64,000 nt of DNA from Ga0077555 sp963741565. GTDB taxonomy: Bacteria > Pseudomonadota > Alphaproteobacteria > Rhizobiales > Hyphomicrobiaceae. The notes under the pieces were generated by a model. The model made no database searches, was not told the origin of the DNA, and saw only the letters and a program-made list of their open reading frames with translations. Positions 50,528-60,800 of the stretch are shown piece after piece (within the stretch, counting starts at the first letter, position 1; the number at the start of each line of letters is the position of its first letter). The stretch is from NCBI GenBank assembly GCA_963741565.1, contig CAVUIK010000008.1, positions 930,001-994,000 of the forward strand. Reading direction: 5' to 3'. Made by a program: the position numbers and the translations under genes.

Positions 50528-51793
50528 TCAGCTACCCACCTGGGCATCTGCGTAGCCCGGTCGCGTCGGCAACGCCCAGGTGGCGAACCAGGCGAAGGCC
50601 AGCATAGCCGCCGATCCAGCGAGGCAGGCGGTGAACCCGCCGAGCTGATAGAGCGCGCCGGAGAGCAGGATGCCGACGAGGCGGCCGGCGGCGTTGGCTG
50701 CGTAATAGAAACCGACATCCTCGGCGGTCGTCTCCCGGCCCGCGTAGGCCAATATCAGATAGGAGTGCAGCGACGAATTGACCGCGAACGGCAACGCAAA
50801 CAGCGCAAGCCCCGCGACGACGACAAGATCCGGCCGGGGCATTGTTGCGCTTTGCAGAAGCAACGCCAGCACCAGTGGAACCGCGACCAGCAACCCCGCC
50901 CAGAGCCGTGACGCCGGCACCTCGGTGCTCAGCCCGTCCGTGCTTCGCTGAACGAGCGCCGGCGCCACGGCCTGAATGGCGCCATAGCCGATGGTCCAGG
51001 CGGCGACGAACGCGCCGACTTCGCTGAACCGCCAGCCGTTGGCGGCGAGATAGACCGGCAATCCGACGACGAACCAGACGTCGCGTGCGCCAAACAGAAA
51101 AATGCGAGCGGCGGCAAGCACGTTCACGCCGCGCGACTTGCTGAACAGTTCGCGCAGGGTCTTCGAGGATTTCGCCTTGCCGAGCGCGCCCGGCAGCAGC
51201 GCCAGTCCGAGGACCAGGATGGACGCGAGCAACGCTGCCATCGCCCACAGCGCCGGGCGGAAGCCGATGCTCTCGAGCAGCGCCCCGCCAACGAAGAAGC
51301 CGAGCCCCTTCATGGCGTTCTTGGAGCCGGTGAACCAGGCGACCCATCGAAAGAGCTGGCCGGCGCTGGCCGCGCCAGATCCTGCGGCGCCAGCGGATTC
51401 GGCGGACGCGGCCTTGATCGCCGTTTTCGATGCGGTTTTGGTGATGTCCTTGGCAAGCCCCGAAATCCCTTGCGCGGCAACAACCCAGGCGACCGAAAGC
51501 CCCGCGGCCCAGGCCGGATCGAGCGCGGCCAGCATCGCAAGCCCGGCGATTTGCAGCGCCTGCCCGACCGCCAGCATGCGCGGGATGCCGTAGCGCGACG
51601 CCAGCCAGCCGCTGCCGAGATTGCCGGCGATGCCGGCTGCCTCATAAAGCAGGAACAGGAAAGCCAACGTGAACGGCGCATAGCCGAGCTTGAAAAAATG
51701 CAAGAGAACCAGCATGCGCAGCGCGCCGTCGACGAGTGTGAACCCCCAATAGGAGGCGGTCACGATGGCATAGGTGCGCATTGCCGGTGTCAT
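50528..51793 (-). CDS. arsJ: organoarsenical efflux MFS transporter ArsJ
   Basis: 421 aa, MFS fold. The start MTPAMRTYAIVTASYWGFTL followed by VDGALRMLVLLHFFKLGYAP is the ArsJ signature. KNAMKGLGFFVGGALLESIGFR and TTAEDVGFYYAANAAGRLVG are further family blocks. ArsJ exports 1-arseno-3-phosphoglycerate made by the partner GAPDH, giving arsenate resistance. Its ATG overlaps the gapdh stop by one base (TGATG), confirming the pair. Confidence 0.94.
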   Translation of the reverse strand: MTPAMRTYAIVTASYWGFTLVDGALRMLVLLHFFKLGYAPFTLAFLFLLYEAAGIAGNLGSGWLASRYGIPRMLAVGQALQIAGLAMLAALDPAWAAGLSVAWVVAAQGISGLAKDITKTASKTAIKAASAESAGAAGSGAASAGQLFRWVAWFTGSKNAMKGLGFFVGGALLESIGFRPALWAMAALLASILVLGLALLPGALGKAKSSKTLRELFSKSRGVNVLAAARIFLFGARDVWFVVGLPVYLAANGWRFSEVGAFVAAWTIGYGAIQAVAPALVQRSTDGLSTEVPASRLWAGLLVAVPLVLALLLQSATMPRPDLVVVAGLALFALPFAVNSSLHSYLILAYAGRETTAEDVGFYYAANAAGRLVGILLSGALYQLGGFTACLAGSAAMLAFAWFATWALPTRPGYADAQVGS

Positions 51794-52836
51794 CAGTTGC
51801 CGGCCCGAATTACGATGTTGGCGAGATCGACCATGCGGCAGACGTAACCCATCTCGTTGTCGTACCAAGCATAGACCTTGAGCAGTGTGCCGTCAGTGAC
51901 CAGTGTGCTCGGCGCGTCGATGATCGCACTGCGGGTGTCGTTGCAGTAGTCGACGGACACCAGTGGGCGCGTTTCAAATCCGAGAATTCCGGCGAGCGGG
52001 CCGCGTGCGGCCGCCGCGAACAGCGCGTTGACCTCGGACTCGGTGGTTGCGCGTTTGAGCTCGAAAACACAATCGGTGAGACTGGCGTTGAGAACGGGAA
52101 CGCGGACCGCGTGGCCGTTCAGCTTGCCCTTCAAGTCCGGATAGATCAGTCCGATGGCGGTGGCGCTTCCGGTCGTGGTCGGAGCGAGAGATAGCAGGGC
52201 CGACCGCGCGCGGCGCAGGTCCTTGTGCGGGGCGTCGACGACGACATTGGTGTTGGTCGGATCATGCAATGTGGTGATCTGGCCGTGCCGGATGCCGATC
52301 GCCTCGTGAATGACTTTGACGACCGGAGCCAGACAATTCGTGGTGCAGGAGGCGGCGGTCAGCAGGCGGTGCCGCGCCGGATCGTAAAGCCCGTCGTTGA
52401 CGCCAACCACGACGTTGAGAGCCCGGTCGTCCTTCACGGGAGCCGCGACGATGACCCGCTTTACGCCTCGATCGGCGTAGGCCTGCAGCGCCCTGGGCGA
52501 GATGAATTTGCCCGTACATTCCAGAACGATGTCGCAGCCGAGATCGCCCCACGGCAGGTCACCGGGGGCGGCGGCCGCGGAGTAGCCGATGCGTTTGCCG
52601 CCGATGCGGATCGCCGTCTCACCATCGGCATGGATGGGGGTGCGCCATCGGCCATGAATACTGTCAAACTCGAGGAGATGCGCGGTTGCGGCCACGCCGC
52701 CCATGATCTCGTTGACGTGGACGACATCGAGCCGGTTGGCAGCGCGCGGGTCGTCGTCCGGACGCAGCACGCCGCCCATTGCCGCACGCAGTGCCAGCCG
52801 CCCCATGCGGCCCATCCCGTTGATGCCAACTTTCAT
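51793..52836 (-). CDS. ArsJ-associated glyceraldehyde-3-phosphate dehydrogenase
   Basis: 347 aa GAPDH. The NAD-binding start is MKVGINGMGRMGRLALRAAM. The catalytic Cys is in AASCTTNCLAPV, and YDNEMGYVCRMVDLA marks the C-terminus. Together with ArsJ it converts arsenate and glyceraldehyde-3-phosphate into unstable 1-arseno-3-phosphoglycerate for export. Coupling to arsJ rather than to pgk or tkt supports the arsenic role over glycolysis. No ArsR regulator or ArsC reductase lies beside it. Confidence 0.94.
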   Translation of the reverse strand: MKVGINGMGRMGRLALRAAMGGVLRPDDDPRAANRLDVVHVNEIMGGVAATAHLLEFDSIHGRWRTPIHADGETAIRIGGKRIGYSAAAAPGDLPWGDLGCDIVLECTGKFISPRALQAYADRGVKRVIVAAPVKDDRALNVVVGVNDGLYDPARHRLLTAASCTTNCLAPVVKVIHEAIGIRHGQITTLHDPTNTNVVVDAPHKDLRRARSALLSLAPTTTGSATAIGLIYPDLKGKLNGHAVRVPVLNASLTDCVFELKRATTESEVNALFAAAARGPLAGILGFETRPLVSVDYCNDTRSAIIDAPSTLVTDGTLLKVYAWYDNEMGYVCRMVDLANIVIRAGN

Positions 52837-52868
52837 CGTCCGTTGCCTCGTGGTTGCGCCGCATCAGA

Positions 52869-53648
52869 CTAATGCGGGACGAGACCACCGTCGACATTGA
52901 CCGATTGCCCCGAGACATTACGCGCGCCCGGTGACGCCAGAAAGACAATCATGTCGGCGATATCTTCGGGCTGATTGGCGCGTTGGAGGGGTATGCCAGC
53001 AACGAACCGCTTGGTCACCTCCTCCAAGGATTGACTGGATTTTTGCGCGTCCGCCTTCAGGATATCGGCGACCATGTCCGTCATGACGACACCGGGGCAA
53101 ACCGCGTTGACGTTGATGTTGTGGCGGCCAAGCTGTTGCGCCGCGGTCTTGGTCAGGCTGATCACCGCGCCCTTCGAAGCCGCGTAAATCGCATTCGAGG
53201 TGCCGGCAAAGCCCTTGCCCGCCACGGAGGCGATGTTGATGATGCGGCCCTCGCGGCGTTTGATCATCTCGCGGGCGACGCGCTGGAGGCAGAAGAATAC
53301 GCCCTTCGCATTGACGCGGTGGATGCGGTCCCAGTCCTCTTCGGTGAGGTCCATGATGTCGGCGCGACGCGTCACGCCGGCGTTGTTGACGAGCGTGTCG
53401 ATGTGCCCGAACTCGGCGACGACTGCGGTGACCATCTTGTCGATGTCGGCGACCGAGCCGAGATCGGCCTCGACCGCGAGGCTCCGGCGGCCGAGCTTTG
53501 TCACCTCGGCGGCCGTCTCGCGGACCTTGGCGCCGTTGATGTCGGCGACGGCGACGTGGGCGCCCGCCTTCGCCATCGCGAGCGCGGTTGCGCGGCCAAT
53601 TCCTTGGCCGGCACCGGTCACGAGCACGACCTGATCTTTGAGCTGCAT
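52869..53648 (-). CDS. SDR family NAD(P)-dependent oxidoreductase
   Basis: 259 aa classical short-chain dehydrogenase. The cofactor motif is TGAGQGIGRA, NNAG lies at about residue 87, and the catalytic Ser is in IINIASVAGKG with YAASK as the Tyr-Lys pair. Acidic DI after the second strand (VADING) suggests NAD preference. The C-terminal GQSVNVDGGLVPH is typical. The substrate is unknown; such enzymes are often called 3-oxoacyl-ACP reductase or glucose dehydrogenase by similarity. Confidence 0.93.
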   Translation of the reverse strand: MQLKDQVVLVTGAGQGIGRATALAMAKAGAHVAVADINGAKVRETAAEVTKLGRRSLAVEADLGSVADIDKMVTAVVAEFGHIDTLVNNAGVTRRADIMDLTEEDWDRIHRVNAKGVFFCLQRVAREMIKRREGRIINIASVAGKGFAGTSNAIYAASKGAVISLTKTAAQQLGRHNINVNAVCPGVVMTDMVADILKADAQKSSQSLEEVTKRFVAGIPLQRANQPEDIADMIVFLASPGARNVSGQSVNVDGGLVPH

Positions 53649-53711
53649 CTCTCTCTCCCTGTGTTAGCTATGTGGCGGGCTCGGGATCTGAGATCCGCGC
53701 CACGCGGTTGA

Positions 53712-54677
53712 TCAGGCCGGCATTGAAAAGCGGCGGGTTGCCGCGATCAGTTCATGGATTATTCCGGGTTCGGTCATGGCGTGGCCCGCGTCCGGCACGA
53801 TCCGCAGATCGGCCTCGGGCCACTTGGCCTTCAGGTCGAACGCACTCTTGATCGGCGTGACGACGTCATAGCGGCCGTGGACGATGACGCCGGGGATGCC
53901 AGTCAAACGGTTGGCGCGGGCCAACAACTCGTCGTCGCGCGCAAAGAACCCGCGATTGACGAAATAGTGGCATTCGATCTTGGCGAAGGCGAGCGCGTAG
54001 CTGTCGGCGCTGAATAGGCGGATGCGCTCGGGATCGGGATGCAGCGCCAACGTCGAGCCTTCCCAGATGCTCCAGGCACGGGCCGCGGTGCGCTGAATGG
54101 TGACATCGGGATGTGTGAGGCGGCGATGATAGGCGGAAATCATGTCGCCGCGTTCACTCGGCGGGATGAGGCTGGCGAAGGCGTCGTAGGCCTCCGGGAA
54201 CAGCCAACTTGCGCCTTGCTGGTAGAACCATTCGAGTTCCGCGCGCCGTACCAGAAAAATGCCGCGCAGAATCAGCTCGCTCACGTACTCGGGGTGAGTC
54301 TCGGCATAGGCGATTGACAGCGTCGAGCCCCACGATCCGCCGAGCAGCTGCCAGCGCGTGATGCCGATGTGGCGGCGCAGCTGCTCCATATCCGCGATGA
54401 GATCCCACGTCGTATTGTCATGCAGGCTCGCGTGCGGCGTCGATCGACCGCAGCCGCGCTGGTCGAAGAGAATGATGCGATAGCGCGAGGGATCGTGATA
54501 GCGGCGCATGGTCGGATTGCTGCCGCCACCGGGGCCGCCGTGCACGATGAGCACCGGTTTGCCGGCGCGGTTGCCGCATTCCTCGAAGTAGATTTCGTGA
54601 CCGCCGCTCACGGCGAGCCGGCCCGTTCGATAGGGCTCGATCGGCGGATAGAGGCTGTGGCGTTCGCGTGATGGCAT
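53712..54677 (-). CDS. pip: proline iminopeptidase
   Basis: Serine peptidase removing N-terminal Pro, S33 family, 321 aa. Oxyanion motif HGGPGGGSNPTMRRYHDP, nucleophile in GGSWGSTLSIAYAETHP, and final His in DAGHAMTEPG are all in place. The start is set at 54675-54677 because MPSRERHSLYPPIEPYRTG is the family N-terminus. The open frame continues upstream over the end of the symporter gene but lacks similarity. Confidence 0.94.
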   Translation of the reverse strand: MPSRERHSLYPPIEPYRTGRLAVSGGHEIYFEECGNRAGKPVLIVHGGPGGGSNPTMRRYHDPSRYRIILFDQRGCGRSTPHASLHDNTTWDLIADMEQLRRHIGITRWQLLGGSWGSTLSIAYAETHPEYVSELILRGIFLVRRAELEWFYQQGASWLFPEAYDAFASLIPPSERGDMISAYHRRLTHPDVTIQRTAARAWSIWEGSTLALHPDPERIRLFSADSYALAFAKIECHYFVNRGFFARDDELLARANRLTGIPGVIVHGRYDVVTPIKSAFDLKAKWPEADLRIVPDAGHAMTEPGIIHELIAATRRFSMPA

Positions 54678-54780
54678 TGGTGTCTGGATCCCGCCACTCG
54701 CCTTGGAGCTGACCGTGCCGAGTTTGTCAGTTGGGTTGCGTTGGAACATGCCGGCTAGCAAACCCGCTGGACTGCCCGTG

Positions 54781-56610
54781 TCAACCCCGATGGCGGCGCT
54801 TCTGCTCGGCGAGCCGGTTCTCGCGATCATAGACCGCCTCGCCGCCGGGAACGCGTACCTCGCGCACCAGCTCGAGCACATGACGGCCCGGCGCCGGTGT
54901 TATATGGCTGATCACAAGCGCGACCGCGATCCCGACGGGCACGCCGGCGATGGCCGCCAATGAACCGGGCAGGCCGATCGAGGTGAGCTCGCCAACCAGA
55001 ACCGCCATCACGCCGACGCCAAAGCCCGCGAGCATGCCGGCGAGCGCGCCCCATGCATTGAGGCGCTTCCACCAGACGGAGAGCAGGAGGACCGGAAAGA
55101 AGGCCGCGCCGGAAAGCGACAGCGACCAAAGCAGAAGCTGCAATGGGTCGCCGGGCGTGGCCAAGGCAATCCAGGCGGCAAGGGCGGCCATCATGACGGT
55201 GGCAAGACGGACAACCAGCAGCCGCGCCTTGTTCGAGGGCGGCGCCTGATTGATCGGCGCGACGACATCCTCGCCGAGGATGACGGCCAGCTGGAACAGG
55301 CTTGCGGCCGCGGCCGCCAACGCGGCCGCCAAAATGCCCGCCGCGACGAGATACACCGACGTGACCGGCAGGCCCGCGATGACGGGAAGCGCCAGCAGCA
55401 GGCTGTCGCGCTTGAATTCAACGCTCAGCGCCGAGATTGGCTGCCGGCTGCCATCAAGGGTGACGAGGCCGAGATCGATCGACGGGCGCAGCTGCTGGGA
55501 CAGCTTGATCGGGTCGCCTGCGAGGCTGAACAACATGTCGCGCAGGAACACGGCGTTGGCCGACAGCGTTAAGATGATGATGCTGACCAGGACGACGGCC
55601 CAGACAAGGGATTTTCTTGCCTCGAACACGGTTGGCGAGGTCGCGGCGCGGGGCAGCATAACCGGCGAGCTGGCCGTGCCGAGCATCAGCGCGAGAATTG
55701 CCAGAATGAACGACATCGGACCGATGTGGCCGAAGGGGCTGGCAAAGCGGCTGGTGATGCTGTGAAAGCCTTGATCCGGAAGCTCGAAGGAGAAGGCGCT
55801 GGCCAATGCCAAGGGTACATTCTGGGCGATCTCGGACCGCATGATGGAGCGCAACGCCGGGCCGTGACTCAACTGGCCGAGCGGCAAGTTGGTGATCATG
55901 GTTGCGATGATGGCCGCGGGAACCAGAACGGCGACGATGGCTGCGATCGATTGCGCCGCGCTCGACCACGCCAGCGAGCGTGCGCCGCCAGGAACCAAAG
56001 TTGCGGTCAAGATGATCACGATCAATCCGGTCGCCAGGGTTGCGGAGACGTCGAGCAGCGTCGTCACCGCCATGATCGCGATCTTGATTTCCGCGACCAG
56101 AAACAGCACCAGCGGCACGACGGCGAGCGAAGCAGCAGCAAGACGGACGCTGGCGCTTTCGAAGCGGCGGCCGAGATAACCAGGAATTGACGGCGCGCCG
56201 AACTTGCGGACAAAGGGCGCGATCAGGATCAGCATTGCCACGAAGCCGCCGAGAATCCCGAACGCAAGGCATAGCGCGTCGAAGCCGATCAGCAGCATCA
56301 GTCCGGAAATCGCGACGAGCCCACTCGAGCCGAGACCCGAGATACACAAGGCAACCCCATTGAACGCGGCGGGGACACGGCGGCCGGCGAGGAAGAACTC
56401 GGCCGGCGTGGCATTGTAGGCTGCGCATCCGATCGCCACGTACAGGCTGATCGAGCCAAGTGCCGTGAGCAGCCGCAAGAGCTGGGTCGAGGCGCCGAGC
56501 TGCTCGAAAATCAGCAGGACGACAACCACCGCCATCAGAATTGCGCCGAAGATACCGAAGTAAATTCCAAGCAGCGGATTGACCGCTCCGGAGCGCGGGT
56601 GAAGGGCCAT
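54781..56610 (-). CDS. sodium/solute symporter, large subunit
   Basis: 609 aa SSS/SLC5-type transporter with about 13 membrane helices. It reads AEFFLAGRRVPAAFNGVALC, ISGLMLLIGFDALCLAFGI and PSIPGYLGRRFESASVRLAA. It belongs to the two-component group (large subunit plus DUF4212 small subunit; VC_2705-like), distantly related to the acetate permease ActP. It follows the small-subunit gene by 11 bases. A carboxylate substrate such as acetate is likely given the neighbouring CrbS/R-like genes, but this is inference. Confidence 0.9.
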   Translation of the reverse strand: MALHPRSGAVNPLLGIYFGIFGAILMAVVVVLLIFEQLGASTQLLRLLTALGSISLYVAIGCAAYNATPAEFFLAGRRVPAAFNGVALCISGLGSSGLVAISGLMLLIGFDALCLAFGILGGFVAMLILIAPFVRKFGAPSIPGYLGRRFESASVRLAAASLAVVPLVLFLVAEIKIAIMAVTTLLDVSATLATGLIVIILTATLVPGGARSLAWSSAAQSIAAIVAVLVPAAIIATMITNLPLGQLSHGPALRSIMRSEIAQNVPLALASAFSFELPDQGFHSITSRFASPFGHIGPMSFILAILALMLGTASSPVMLPRAATSPTVFEARKSLVWAVVLVSIIILTLSANAVFLRDMLFSLAGDPIKLSQQLRPSIDLGLVTLDGSRQPISALSVEFKRDSLLLALPVIAGLPVTSVYLVAAGILAAALAAAAASLFQLAVILGEDVVAPINQAPPSNKARLLVVRLATVMMAALAAWIALATPGDPLQLLLWSLSLSGAAFFPVLLLSVWWKRLNAWGALAGMLAGFGVGVMAVLVGELTSIGLPGSLAAIAGVPVGIAVALVISHITPAPGRHVLELVREVRVPGGEAVYDRENRLAEQKRRHRG

Positions 56611-56621
56611 GCGGTCAGGTC

Positions 56622-56879
56622 CTACACATCCTCATTGGCGCCATGCCAATGATCGATCGCATCTTGCCGGTTGACGTAGGAGGTGACGGTGACGATGGCG
56701 ATGATAATCACGCCATGGCAGGCTAGAAAGTAGCCGAGCGGGAAGCCGAGCATCCGGCCGTTCAGCCGGTCGGCATAAAGCGGCAGCACGATCAGCACCA
56801 GGAGGAATGGCAGCAGGCTGGTCAGCATCTGCCATTTCGTATGCCGCCAGTAGGGCTTGCGTTCCTTCCGCTCGATCAT
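56622..56879 (-). CDS. DUF4212 sodium/substrate symporter small subunit
   Basis: 85 aa with two membrane helices (LLPFLLVLIVLPLYA and FPLGYFLACHGVIIIAIVTV). The motif RKPYWRHTKWQMLTSLL at the start and the VNRQDAIDHW end are typical. The ATG at 56877-56879 has GGGGGA 8 bases upstream. It pairs with the adjacent SSS large subunit. Divergent from the response regulator across about 260 bases. Confidence 0.92.
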   Translation of the reverse strand: MIERKERKPYWRHTKWQMLTSLLPFLLVLIVLPLYADRLNGRMLGFPLGYFLACHGVIIIAIVTVTSYVNRQDAIDHWHGANEDV

Positions 56880-57140
56880 TGCGCCTGTCCCCCGAGACTG
56901 TTGCATCAGCCGGCGGCAAGGCCGCTCCAGGCACCAGATGCCGGTCCAATGTGGTCACTCTGCGGCGGGGAGCTTAGCTCAACCGTTGGCCATCCGCTGC
57001 CAAACCAGCTAGATTTCCAAGGTCATATTCGTGCAAGATCTTGACTGAGACCATCCGCGCGCTGTCGCCTGGGTCGCCCGGTCACCGGTCGCATCACCAA
57101 TACGATCGGGCGCGAGTGCCGAGGAAACGGGCCTAACCGT

Positions 57141-57803
57141 ATGGCGATCCAACGAATTTTGATTGTCGACGATCATCCGCTGTTCCGCAGCGCGCTTCGG
57201 CAGGCGCTGAATTCCTCTTTTGCCGCCGCCGATATCGTCGAGATCAGCTCGCTGCAGGCGCTGGAACAGGATCTGGCCCGCTTCCCCGAAACCGATCTCG
57301 TCCTGCTGGACCTGTCGATGCCGGGTGTGCAGGGTTTTTCGAGCCTGCTGTTCCTGCGGACCGAGCATCCCTCGGTCCCGGTCGTCATCGTGTCGGCCAA
57401 CGAGGAGCCGGCGACCATCCGGCGCGCCATGGCATTTGGCGCCTCCGGTTTCATTCCAAAATCGGCGCCGGTGGATCGCATTCGCGGGGCGGTGCGCGAT
57501 GTGCTCGCGGGGGCGATCTGGGTGCCGCCGGACATCGATCTGGCGGCATCGCCCGACACCGAGACCAGCCGCATGATCGAGCGGCTGGCGACGTTGACGC
57601 CGCAGCAGGTGCGCGTCCTCATGATGCTGCGCGAGGGGCTGCTCAATAAGCAGATCGCGTTCAACCTTACGGTCTCGGAGGCGACGATCAAAGCACACGT
57701 CTCCGCGATCCTGCAGAAGCTCGGCGTCGACAGCCGCACCCAGGCCGTTATCGCGATCTCGCGATTGGACGGCGCCGATTGGAAGAAGCCGGACCCCGCC
57801 TGA
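57141..57803 (+). CDS. LuxR/NarL-family response regulator (CrbR-like)
   Basis: 220 aa. The receiver domain has the acidic pair in ILIVDDHPLFRSAL, phospho-Asp in DLVLLDLSMPGVQG and Lys in GFIPKSAPVD. The C-terminal LuxR-type HTH reads LTPQQVRVLMMLREGLLNKQ then IAFNLTVSEATIKAHVSAIL. It sits between the symporter genes (divergent) and the large hybrid kinase (convergent, 2 bases between stops). This layout matches CrbS/CrbR systems that control acetate uptake and activation in other proteobacteria; the match is by architecture. Confidence 0.92.
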   Translation: MAIQRILIVDDHPLFRSALRQALNSSFAAADIVEISSLQALEQDLARFPETDLVLLDLSMPGVQGFSSLLFLRTEHPSVPVVIVSANEEPATIRRAMAFGASGFIPKSAPVDRIRGAVRDVLAGAIWVPPDIDLAASPDTETSRMIERLATLTPQQVRVLMMLREGLLNKQIAFNLTVSEATIKAHVSAILQKLGVDSRTQAVIAISRLDGADWKKPDPA

Positions 57804-57805
57804 CG

Positions 57806-60800
57806 CTACTCCGCGGCGCTGCGGCGCAACCGCAATTGCCCGAGCAGCGCCCGCAGAGCCGCGGCCTTGACCGGCTTTCGGAGATAACCAAACCCGTTGG
57901 TGCGGATCGCCCGCTGAATGTCCGGCGTCTGGTCGGCCGTGATGATGACGGCGGGCACCGGCTGATCGAGTGCGTCGCGCAGGCGTTGTAAGGCCTCGAT
58001 CCCGGTGCCGTGATCGAGATGATAGTCGGCGAAGATCGCGTCCGGCACTACCTTTGCGGCCGTGACGGCGAGCACGGCATCCTCGGCATTGGCCGCGAGC
58101 AGGACGCGGCAACCCCAGCCCGACAACAGCGCCTCCATGCCGGCGAGGACGCTACGCTCGTTGTCGATGCAGAGCACGACCGATCCCGCGAGCGCTCCAA
58201 GCGCGGGGGCTGGAACATCGATGCGCGCGGGAAGCGCTACGGCGGACGTTGTCTCCAAGGTCAACAGGAACGAGGTCCCGCGGCCAATCTCGGACTGCAG
58301 CGCAATGGGCACATCCAGCAGCTTGCAGATGCGCTCGACGATCGAGAGGCCGAGGCCAAGCCCCGGAACGGCTGCGGCGGTTTCCTCGATGCGCTGAAAC
58401 TCCTTGAAAATCAGCGCGTGCTTCGATGCGGGTATCCCCGGCCCCGTATCACTGACTTGAATGACGACGCGCTCGCCCTTGCGGCGGCAGCCGACGACGA
58501 CACCGCCCGAGCGCGTGTATTTGAGTGCATTGGAGACGAGATTCTGCAGCACGCGCCGCAGGAGGCGCCGGTCGGTCTGCACCCATAGCGAACTGGGCAC
58601 GATCTTCAGCGCAAGGCCTTGCTTGCGCGCCATCGGCTCAAACTCGATGCCAAGTTGCTCGAGCAGCTCGCCGAGCGCGACCGGCTTGATTTCGGTTTCC
58701 TGGTGTCCGGCGTCGAACCGCGAGATGTCGAGCAGCGTGCCCAGGATCTCTTCCACAGCCTCGAGGGAGGCGTCCATGTTGCGCGCCATCTGGCCGAGCG
58801 TGCCTTTCGGTTGCTGTTCGACCATGCTCGACGCGTAGAGCCGGGCGGCATTGAGCGGTTGCAGAATGTCGTGGCTGGCGGCGGCGAGAAACCGCGTCTT
58901 GCCGAGACTCGCCTCGTCGGCCTTGGCCTTGGCGACGGCCAGCGCCGTGTTCACCTCGACGAGCTCCGCCGTGCGCTCGGCGACCCGGCGCTCGAGTGTC
59001 TCGTTGGCTCGTGCCAATTCGTCGGCGGCGGCCATGCGTTCGGTAATGTCGGAATACGTGGTCACGATGCCGCCTTGCGGCATTGGCGACGTGCGGATCT
59101 CGATGATGCGCCCGTCGGTGAGCCGCTCGTGGAACGTCGCGTGCGTGACAGTAAGCTTGGTGAGGCGGTCCGCGACGAGCAGGTCAATTGCGCCCGGCCC
59201 GAAGTCGCCGCGTTCGGCGCAGCCGCGCAGGACCCGTTCCAGTGGAACTCCGACGCGGCCAAGATCGGCGGGCACCGTCAACAGCTCGCGGAAGCGCCGG
59301 TTCCAGCAGATCAAATGCAAATCGCGATCGAAGACGGAGAGGCCGTGCCGCACCTGATCCAATGCGGACTGTAGCAGGTCGCGATTGTACTGGATCGCTT
59401 CCGAGGCGTCGTCGAGCAGCCGCATCGCCGACTGACTGGAAACGTTGCCGCGTTTCAGCAGCAGTGAGAGCACGAGCCGCGACGATGCGGCGCCGATGGC
59501 GCTGGTCAGCAGATGCTCGGTGAACCGCAGCGTTGCGAGATCGGCTTCGGCGTTGGCAGACAGCGGAGCGTTGCGGGTGGCCGCGTACTCGGCGAACGAC
59601 CGCTCGGCACGTTCCGGTCCCAGATAGCGGCCGACCGCCTGCTGCAGGTCGCCGATCGTCAGCGTTGTCCGCCACAAGCGGAATGCAGGCGCCGGTGCGG
59701 TCCGCAGCACATCGTCGAGAACGAAGATGTGCGCCTGCAGCCGCTCGATGGGTTCGGGGGGGCGGATCAGCGACACGAACACATAGGCGACGACGTTCGC
59801 CATCAGGCTCCAGATCACGCCGTGCGTCAGAGGCTCGAACTGCAGATAGAACAGCGCCTGCGGTTTCAAGAGACCGATGCCGAGCGGTCCGCTCTCGACG
59901 ATGGAACTGCCGATCCAACCGGCCTTGGCGATCCAGGGCAGCAACAGCGTGTAGGACCAGACGGCAATGCCGGCGAGGATGCCGGCGATGGCCCCGCGGG
60001 CCGTCGCCCGTCGCCAGATCAGGCCGCCGAAGAAGGACGGCGACAGCTGAGCTACGGCCGCGAATGAGACAAGGCCGATCGCGGCGAGACCATGCACCTG
60101 GCCGAGGGCGCGATAGACGCAATAGCCCAGGAACAGGATCGCGAAGATGGCGATCCTGCGGATCAACAGCAGCAGCCCCGCCATGTCTTCGTCGGGCGCT
60201 TCCTTGACGAGCTCGCGCCGCAGTAGCCAGGGCACGACGAAACCGTTGCAGACCATGATGGCGAGCGCGACGGAATCGACGATCACCATGGCCGTCGCCG
60301 CGGACAACCCGCCAATGAAGGCCAGGATCGCGATCGTCTCGGCGCCCGCGATCTTCGGCACCGCCACGACGAACATGTCGGCATCGGCCGCGCTGCCGGG
60401 GAACAGGGTGAGGCCCGCCACCGCAATCGGCAGCACGAAGCAATTGATCAGGATCAGATAGAGCGGAAACAGCCAGGAGGCGCGGCGGATCTCGCTCTCG
60501 GAATTGTTCTCGACGACCGTGACATGGAACTGGCGCGGCAGCAGGATGATGCACACGAAGCTCAGGAACGTGACCGTGAACCAGACGCCGCCATTGAGCC
60601 CACTGGCAAACAGGCCGCGCAATTCCGCGTTCTCGCTGATGCGCGACAACAGTCCGCTGAACCCGCCGAGGACCGTCATCAGAACGAACGATCCGACCAC
60701 CAGGAACGCCGCCAGCTTGATCAGCGATTCTGCGGCGATGGCCAGCATCAGCCCGTCCTGATGCTCCGTTGCATCGATGTGGCGGGTGCCGAACAGCACG

